Source: JASMHC01 sp964476515
Lineage (GTDB): Bacteria; Pseudomonadota; Alphaproteobacteria; Rhodobacterales; Rhodobacteraceae
Length of the DNA stretch: 45,630 nucleotides
Direction: 5' to 3'
NCBI GenBank assembly: GCA_964476515.1
Contig: CAYZAY010000008.1
Location: 1-45,630 of the forward strand
The translations under genes were made by a program, and so were the position numbers. How positions within the stretch are numbered: position 1 is the stretch's first letter; every line of letters starts with the position of its first letter. Under the pieces are notes generated by a model that worked only from the letters and a program-made list of their open reading frames with translations, did not search any database and was not told the origin of the DNA. Shown one piece after another: positions 41,958-45,630 of the stretch.

Positions 41958-43256
41958 TCAAAAACCTTCGGACAATATGGAGCTTTCTCGTCTAGCGGCG
42001 CAATCCGTTACTAGGCAGATGCGGCAACTCACCCCAACGATTTCGGCACCCTCGACATCTGAAGCTTCAGGCTGAAGCAACATATGCGCCACATATCGCG
42101 GACGGGATACAAACGACGAATACCCATCAGAAACGGCAATTGTGTAAGTTTTCATCGCGACGGCATCGCGCCCTGCTTGCTTTAGCGTCGCTGCGATTGG
42201 GGTGTTGGGTTGCGAGAACGCTGAAAATAGCGGCCAAAGTGGGCATCCCCCGCCCAAACGAGGCAAATCAAACCCGTCAATGGGTCGTTTCGCCAGAATC
42301 GCCCCTGCCGCATCGACGGCAATATAACCGTACGCAGTCTCGTCATCGGCTCTCTGCCTGTAAGCGAGCCTTTGGAAAATCTCGGGGATTGAAACGCCAC
42401 ACATTGAAGCGATTTTCGCAGGATCATCCGACGCGCCCATGGCTTCGCGCAACTGTATGTCCGATACTTTGGAGATTACCGACTTAAGCTGGCTCAAAAA
42501 CTGCTCGGCAACTCCGCGGCCTGCATCCGACTGAATTTCCTGTGCGCCTGCCAGTAGCGCAGTTACGTCAGTATCTGCGTCCTGCTCTAGCTCAGGCACG
42601 CCATATCCTCGATTTTCCAAAAACTTCCCAAGATCTTCAATTGGGGAGGCATGGCTTATTTCGCCCTCCTGATCGGGATCAAGATACCCAACCAATGATT
42701 GGCTAGTGTCGGCCAGACGACGACTGTCTTCAAATATGTTTCGTTGAAATCTATCCCGCCATTCTTTTTCGATGTCTTCCGCATCAACAAGGATCGACGC
42801 GCTGGATTGAATTGACGAAACGGTCGAAATCACCTCGTGCAGGGCGGTTGAAAGGAACGGGTCATGGGACAGACGGTCGTTAAGTGCTTCGACGGCTTGG
42901 CGGAGGTTTGCGATTTCACTACCCTGAGCGACCAACAGTTCGGCCCAGCCGGGGAATCGACCGGCAAATTCCTCTAGACGGGCGGATTCAACGTCAACTT
43001 TCGGATGATCCGCGCTGGCCTGTTGCAACGCTGAAATCATCGCTGCTTCAGCACCTTCGCTAAGTAATGCGGGCTCCACTTCTAACGCGGTGGCAATATC
43101 AAGAAGCAGTTTGCCGCCGATTCTTCGCCGATTATGCTCGATAAGATTGAGATAGGCCGGCGAAATACCCACAGTTTTGGCCAGATTGGTCTGGCGGATT
43201 TCTTTCAGTATCCTTCTTTCGCGAATTCGCGATCCAATTAGAGACGCTCGACTCAT
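41958..43256 (-). CDS. XRE-family regulator with DUF2083 domain (ScfR/RamB type)
   Basis: 432-residue transcriptional regulator. N-terminal helix-turn-helix (about residues 8-62: GSRIRERRILKEIRQTNLAKTVGIS with landmarks RQTNLAK and SPAYLNLIEHNRR). A central helical region follows. The C-terminal DUF2083 part has GGGCPLWPLFSAF and a cysteine cluster SCRICLVTDCAARRE that may bind metal or a cofactor. Members of this group regulate short-chain acyl-CoA or acetate/propionate metabolism. It is first in the run with the receiver, small membrane protein and SSS kinase. Three TTACAAA motifs sit just upstream of its start. Confidence 0.9.
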   Translation of the reverse strand: MSRASLIGSRIRERRILKEIRQTNLAKTVGISPAYLNLIEHNRRRIGGKLLLDIATALEVEPALLSEGAEAAMISALQQASADHPKVDVESARLEEFAGRFPGWAELLVAQGSEIANLRQAVEALNDRLSHDPFLSTALHEVISTVSSIQSSASILVDAEDIEKEWRDRFQRNIFEDSRRLADTSQSLVGYLDPDQEGEISHASPIEDLGKFLENRGYGVPELEQDADTDVTALLAGAQEIQSDAGRGVAEQFLSQLKSVISKVSDIQLREAMGASDDPAKIASMCGVSIPEIFQRLAYRQRADDETAYGYIAVDAAGAILAKRPIDGFDLPRLGGGCPLWPLFSAFSQPNTPIAATLKQAGRDAVAMKTYTIAVSDGYSSFVSRPRYVAHMLLQPEASDVEGAEIVGVSCRICLVTDCAARRESSILSEGF

Positions 43257-43265
43257 ACTTCCGCC

Positions 43266-43344
43266 TTACAAATCAATGGCTTTCTGCAGGTACAGGAAAA
43301 CAAATTTACAAAAACCACTACCACCCTGTTTACGTTTTTACAAA
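43266..43344. promoter_or_regulatory. three TTACAAA motifs upstream of the XRE regulator
   Basis: TTACAAA occurs at 43266-43272, 43306-43312 and 43338-43344, all in the same orientation and spaced 40 and 32 bases, in an AT-rich stretch. The second lies in CAAATTTACAAAA. RamB/ScfR-type regulators favour TTTGCAAA-like sites, so these are candidate autoregulatory sites (inference). Confidence 0.4.
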
Positions 43345-43369
43345 AAAATTCTTTCTTTCAAAGCAGTTG

Positions 43370-43419
43370 TTGCGAACTTTTCTTACTTTAAGGAATAATA
43401 GTTTTGCACAAATAGTGCA
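43370..43419 (+). promoter_or_regulatory. candidate promoter and inverted repeat of the substrate-binding protein gene
   Basis: A possible -35 TTGCGA (43370-43375) is 18 bases from a possible -10 AATAAT (43394-43399). TGCAC-N5-GTGCA (43405-43419) is an inverted repeat at the expected start of transcription. Its half-sites resemble NtrC sites, but the spacing is 2 bases shorter than the NtrC consensus. The leader would be about 70 bases. Confidence 0.4.
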
Positions 43420-43476
43420 TGCGGCTTGAATGTTGAGGAGCATTTAAACCGCGCTTCATGAAACGGGAGGAATTCC

Positions 43477-44820
43477 ATGACTAAAAACCTAACACGTCGC
43501 GGCGTGCTAAAGTCAGGTGCTGTTGCAGGCGCTGGCCTAGCCGTACCGACTATCTTCACTGCATCTTCAGCAGCTGCCTATACTAACGAGCCTACCGGTT
43601 CGTCGGTAACTCTGGGCTTCAACGTTCCACAGACTGGTCCTTACGCGGAAGAAGGTCTCGACGAACTGCGCGCTCAGGAGCTTGCGGTTGAGCACCTGAA
43701 CGGCATGGGCGACGGCGGCATGATGAACACCTTCAGCTCAAAAGCGCTGAAAGGTAACGGCATCCTTGGTAAAAAAGTTGAGTTCGTAACTGGCGACACT
43801 CAGACCAAATCGGACGCTGCTCGTGCATCTGCTAAGTCGATGATCGAAAAAGACGGCGCAGTCATGATCAACGGTGGTTCGTCTTCGGGCGTTGCGATCG
43901 CTGTTCAGGGTCTGTGTCAGGACGCTGGTGTTATCTTCATGGCGGGTCTGACCCACTCGAACGATACAACCGGTAAAGACAAGAAAGCTAACGGCTTCCG
44001 TCACTTCTTCAACGGTTACATGTCTGGTGCTGCACTGGCTCCAGTGCTTTCGAACGCATACGGTTCTGACCGTAACGCTTACCACCTGACCGCTGACTAT
44101 ACATGGGGCTGGACACAGCAAGAATCGATCGCAGCAGCGACCGAAGCCATGGGTTGGAACACTGTTAACAACGTTCTGACACCGCTGGCGTCGACAGATT
44201 TCTCGTCGTACATCACGCCTGTTCTGAACTCTGGTGCTGACGTTCTGGTTCTGAACCACTACGGCGGAAACATGGTTAACTCACTGACCAACGCAATCCA
44301 GTTTGGTCTGCGTGACAAAGTCGTTAACGGTAAGAACTTCGAAATCGTTGTTCCACTGTATTCAGAGCTGATGGCTGCTGGTGCTGGCAAAAACGTTGAA
44401 GGTGTTATCGGTTCGATGAACTGGAACTGGCAGCTGACAGACGAAGGCACCAAAGCTTTCGTTAAGTCGTTCGGCGAAAAGTACGGTCGTCCACCATCCA
44501 ACTCGGCTCACACATGCTACGTTCAGACTATCCTGTACGCAGACGCATGTGAGCGTGCTGGCACATTCAACCCTTGTGGCGTTGCAGAAGCTCTTGAAGG
44601 CTTTGAATTCGACGGTATGGGCAATGGTCCAACATTGTATCGTGCAGACGATCACCAGTGTTTCAAAGACGTGCTGGTTATGAAGGGTAAAGAGAACCCA
44701 TCGAACGAGTACGACACGCTTGAGATCCTCGAAGTTACTCCACGTGCTCAGGTTGAATATGCACCTGACCACCCAATGTTCGCCGGTGGCGAGCTTGGTG
44801 CTTGTAACTCGGGCGCGTAA
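43477..44820 (+). CDS. Tat-exported ABC substrate-binding protein (branched-chain amino acid/urea type)
   Basis: 447-residue periplasmic binding protein of the LivJ/UrtA type I fold. N-terminal Tat signal TRRGVLKSGAVAGAGLAVPT with twin arginine and an AAA-Y cleavage region near residue 35. The mature part begins SVTLGFNVPQTGPYAEEG, the usual start of this group, and shows MINGGSSSGVAIAVQG. Ligand cannot be stated: amino acids, urea or amides are all possible. Codon use is strongly biased to GGT, GCT, CGT and GAC, unlike neighbours, indicating high expression. It has a GGGAGG site seven bases before ATG, and the permease follows after an attenuating hairpin. Confidence 0.92.
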   Translation: MTKNLTRRGVLKSGAVAGAGLAVPTIFTASSAAAYTNEPTGSSVTLGFNVPQTGPYAEEGLDELRAQELAVEHLNGMGDGGMMNTFSSKALKGNGILGKKVEFVTGDTQTKSDAARASAKSMIEKDGAVMINGGSSSGVAIAVQGLCQDAGVIFMAGLTHSNDTTGKDKKANGFRHFFNGYMSGAALAPVLSNAYGSDRNAYHLTADYTWGWTQQESIAAATEAMGWNTVNNVLTPLASTDFSSYITPVLNSGADVLVLNHYGGNMVNSLTNAIQFGLRDKVVNGKNFEIVVPLYSELMAAGAGKNVEGVIGSMNWNWQLTDEGTKAFVKSFGEKYGRPPSNSAHTCYVQTILYADACERAGTFNPCGVAEALEGFEFDGMGNGPTLYRADDHQCFKDVLVMKGKENPSNEYDTLEILEVTPRAQVEYAPDHPMFAGGELGACNSGA

Positions 44821-44834
44821 GCCAAATACTCTCT

Positions 44835-44867
44835 GTAAGGCGGGGATTTCCCCGCCTTACTTCTATT
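44835..44867 (+). terminator. attenuator-type hairpin between binding protein and permease
   Basis: GTAAGGCGGGG (44835-44845) and CCCCGCCTTAC (44850-44860) form a perfect 11-pair stem over a four-base loop, followed by TTCTATT. It lies 15 bases after the stop codon. Such partial terminators let the binding protein be made in excess over the membrane subunits. Confidence 0.88.
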
Positions 44868-44923
44868 CAAGGGACCGGTCGCTCGACAAAATGGTCCGTT
44901 TAATCATCTAGAGGTGGGGGAAG

Positions 44924-45630
44924 ATGAGCGAGTTCATTCTTCAAATCCTAAACGGCCTCGACAAGGGTTCCGCATATGCGCTGATCGCCCTTGGTCTGAC
45001 GCTAATCTTCGGCACACTTGGTGTTGTGAACTTTGCCCACGGGGCCCTGTTCATGATCGGTGCCTTCTGTTCCGTGACACTGTCACGGATTCTCAATGCA
45101 AGCTTTGAAACTGTAGACCCCACACAAAAGGACTTTTTGGGTAATCCCCTAAAGGTCAAGTCGTCTTACATGGAAAGCTGGTTTGGACCCGAAATAGGCG
45201 GTGCGATAATCGACTGGTCGGTGCCTTTGGCAATCTTGTTCTCGATTCCGATCATGATCGTCGTCGGTATCTCGATGGAACGTGGCTTGATCAAGCACTT
45301 CTATAAGCGCCCACACGCCGATCAGATCCTCGTGACCTTTGGCCTAGCTATCGTGTTGCAGGAAATCATCCGCGGCTTCTACGGCGCCAACCCGATCCAG
45401 ACCCCTGCCCCAGAAGCACTGTCATCAGTTGCACAACTTGGCGGCTCACTTGGTCTTGAGATCGTTTATCCTGCTTGGCGCATGGTTTACTTCTTCTTCT
45501 CGCTGGTAGTTATCGGCGGTGTGTTCGCATTCTTGCGGTTCACGACCTTTGGTATGGTTGTTCGCGCAGGCATGGCAGACCGTGAAACAGTTGGCCTGAT
45601 GGGCATCAACATCGACCGTCGCTTTACCAT
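44924..45630 (+). CDS. LivH-type ABC permease, 5' part
   Basis: Begins at ATG 44924 after GAGGTGGGGG and stays open to the window edge (235 codons). It encodes a branched-chain amino acid/urea-type permease: SEFILQILNGLDKGSAYALIALGLTL with landmarks NGLDKGSAYALIALG, GVVNFAHGALFMIGAF, then VTFGLAIVLQEIIRGFYG and the cytoplasmic RPHADQIL. About six hydrophobic segments are seen so far. A hydrophilic insert of about 40 residues (around VDPTQKDFLGNPLKV) follows the second helix; it is larger than in E. coli LivH. Completes the uptake system with the preceding binding protein. Confidence 0.93.
   Translation, partial: MSEFILQILNGLDKGSAYALIALGLTLIFGTLGVVNFAHGALFMIGAFCSVTLSRILNASFETVDPTQKDFLGNPLKVKSSYMESWFGPEIGGAIIDWSVPLAILFSIPIMIVVGISMERGLIKHFYKRPHADQILVTFGLAIVLQEIIRGFYGANPIQTPAPEALSSVAQLGGSLGLEIVYPAWRMVYFFFSLVVIGGVFAFLRFTTFGMVVRAGMADRETVGLMGINIDRRFT

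Noticed and set aside
43738..44259. Minus-strand frame of 173 codons opposite the substrate-binding protein gene
   Set aside because: The strong codon bias of the binding-protein gene leaves the antisense frame open; no ribosome binding site or domain.

Overview
The window is a chromosomal segment of an alphaproteobacterium, most likely a marine Roseobacter-type member of the Rhodobacterales with only moderate GC content. Supporting signs are the split FGAM synthase (purS/purQ), an F1-ATPase zeta-type inhibitor (DUF1476), a GapR/DUF2312 protein, RNase E ending in a GWW motif, a Bmt plus separate corrinoid protein instead of full-length MetH, a persulfide-dioxygenase-like MBL protein, and an SSS-type sensor kinase. 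No phage, insertion sequence, CRISPR array or resistance island is visible. Most genes are housekeeping or metabolic.

Layout. 1-43: 3' part of tRNA-Ala(GGC). 374-8223 (minus): yfgM-like, bamB, der, recF, lysE-like, gyrB in transcription order, joining envelope assembly, ribosome biogenesis and DNA replication/repair. 8458-13613 (plus): two-gene RND efflux operon with a structured leader. 13626-16177 (minus): cytochrome P450 translationally coupled to a membrane-anchored alpha/beta hydrolase whose frame is broken by one amber codon. 16234-16986: ccdA. 17097-19850: rne with a long leader. 20243-23338: dctB/dctD-like two-component pair whose regulator lacks the sigma-54 GAFTGA loop. 23375-25139: purC-purS-purQ. 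25350-28417 (plus): DUF1476, then bmt, corrinoid protein and DUF1638, read as a split B12-dependent methionine synthase. 28414-31713 (minus): sufE, rnd, purN, purM. 31819-31895: tRNA with CAT anticodon. 31903-33558: lone iron-type ABC permease. 33652-35172: sulfotransferase-like protein, gapR, small membrane protein. 35165-37231: FadJ-like protein that has lost most catalytic motifs. 37328-38525: small protein and divergent MBL hydrolase. 38573-43256 (minus): DUF2083-type XRE regulator, lone receiver, small membrane protein and SSS-histidine kinase. 43477-45630 (plus): Tat-exported substrate-binding protein and the start of a LivH-type permease.

How the parts relate. The two pur clusters supply several steps of IMP synthesis (PurN, PurS/Q, PurM, PurC). 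The Bmt/corrinoid/DUF1638 genes serve methyl transfer to homocysteine. The XRE/receiver/SSS-kinase group looks like a nutrient-sensing module beside, and divergent from, a highly expressed uptake system. I see no clear new multi-gene system. The most unusual items are the degenerate FadJ-like protein, the GAFTGA-less DctD-like regulator, the single amber codon in the hydrolase frame, and structured leaders upstream of the RND operon, bmt and rne.
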